64,000 bases of DNA from Bradyrhizobium sp. 190 (GTDB lineage: Bacteria; Pseudomonadota; Alphaproteobacteria; Rhizobiales; Xanthobacteraceae). Numbering within the stretch: position 1 is the stretch's first letter; each line of letters opens with the position of its first letter. The position numbers and the translations under genes were made by a program. Below, in pieces: positions 63,834-64,000 of the stretch. The notes beneath the pieces were generated by a model. The model saw nothing but the letters and a program-made list of their open reading frames with translations. It did no database searches and was not told where the DNA came from. The stretch lies in NCBI RefSeq assembly GCF_023073415.1, contig NZ_JADPJL010000008.1, positions 496,001 to 560,000 on the forward strand. The letters run 5' to 3'.

Positions 63834-64000
63834 CACGCCACCGCCGGGATTTTTGCTTCCGGCGCCGGAAGGACCGTTCCGTCGTAGAGGCCGGCGATCT
63901 TGGCGCGCTGCGCGACCAGCGCCAGCACGGCATCCAGCGACGGCGTCGGAATCCTGGTCAGCCGTCCCATTTCCTGAACTACCGTCACCAGCGGATCGAT
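63833..64000 (-). CDS. C-terminal end of a 2-dehydropantoate 2-reductase-like protein (cut by the window edge)
   Basis: The minus-strand frame reads IDPLVTVVQEMGRLTRIPTPSLDAVLALVAQRAKIAGLY from the right edge and stops at 63833, matching the C-terminal helix region of ketopantoate reductases (PanE family). The stop overlaps the FAH-family start, so the two are co-translated. Only about 55 codons lie in the window. Confidence 0.7.
   Translation of the reverse strand: MDPLVTVVQEMGRLTRIPTPSLDAVLALVAQRAKIAGLYDGTVLPAPEAKIPAVA

Overview
The window is high-GC alphaproteobacterial chromosome, most likely Bradyrhizobium or a close Nitrobacteraceae relative. Supporting signs are the many small hypotheticals of the kind seen in that group (DUF1127, beta-flower, tandem zinc-ribbon proteins), tripartite-type substrate-binding proteins, a PleC-like kinase, PQQ alcohol dehydrogenase, and characteristic dispersed palindromic repeats. 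No tRNA, rRNA, CRISPR array, complete insertion sequence or replication origin was seen.

Layout. 0-5.3 kb holds a lipoprotein, murI, purB and a NarL-type response regulator/histidine kinase pair, all on the minus strand. 5.4-7.5 kb is a tightly overlapping three-gene operon coding for a TolQ/ExbB-like channel protein, a single-span protein with a beta-sandwich domain, and a two-span protein. A TetR regulator with a clear palindromic operator follows. 9.1-15.8 kb carries a ribbon-helix-helix protein with a PHB-type esterase, a metallophosphoesterase, a decayed patch (Ser/Thr kinase and methyltransferase remnants), a CadC-like winged-helix/TPR regulator, an NTF2-like protein, an IS remnant and an HD-domain hydrolase. 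16-18.9 kb has a substrate-binding protein and a Cache-HAMP adenylate cyclase.

18.9-24.6 kb (minus) is an accessory aa3/caa3-type oxidase operon: CtaG-like protein, triheme cytochrome c, subunit II with a fused cytochrome c, a subunit I+III fusion and a small membrane protein. 25-33 kb has two LysR regulators and a polyamine-type ABC operon that also encodes a haloacid-dehalogenase-like protein and a DAO-family amine oxidase. 33.1-37 kb has a PleC-like kinase and a cation efflux protein, followed by about 1.2 kb of gene-free dispersed repeat.

38.2-44.7 kb includes a serine hydrolase, a copper chaperone-like protein, a PQQ alcohol dehydrogenase with its cytochrome c (predicted lanthanide-dependent), and an aldo/keto reductase. 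44.9-50.5 kb (minus) has a quinone-oxidoreductase-like protein, nitronate monooxygenase and a large SAM-cyclase-ATPase-TPR protein. 50.8-55.3 kb has two methyltransferases, small proteins, an Rrf2 regulator and an SGNH/DUF459 protein.

55.4-57.7 kb encodes a two-gene sugar-phosphate module: a fructose-1,6-bisphosphate aldolase/phosphatase of the archaeal class followed by a phosphofructokinase with pyrophosphate-type residues. 58-64 kb has a Crp-like regulator, small zinc-ribbon proteins, an HWE kinase and an FAH-family hydrolase whose 3' end is duplicated, in decayed form, at two other places. The right edge cuts a ketopantoate reductase.

Best candidates for something unusual: the ExbB-like three-gene operon, the aldolase/phosphatase plus PPi-PFK pair, and the repeated FAH tails.
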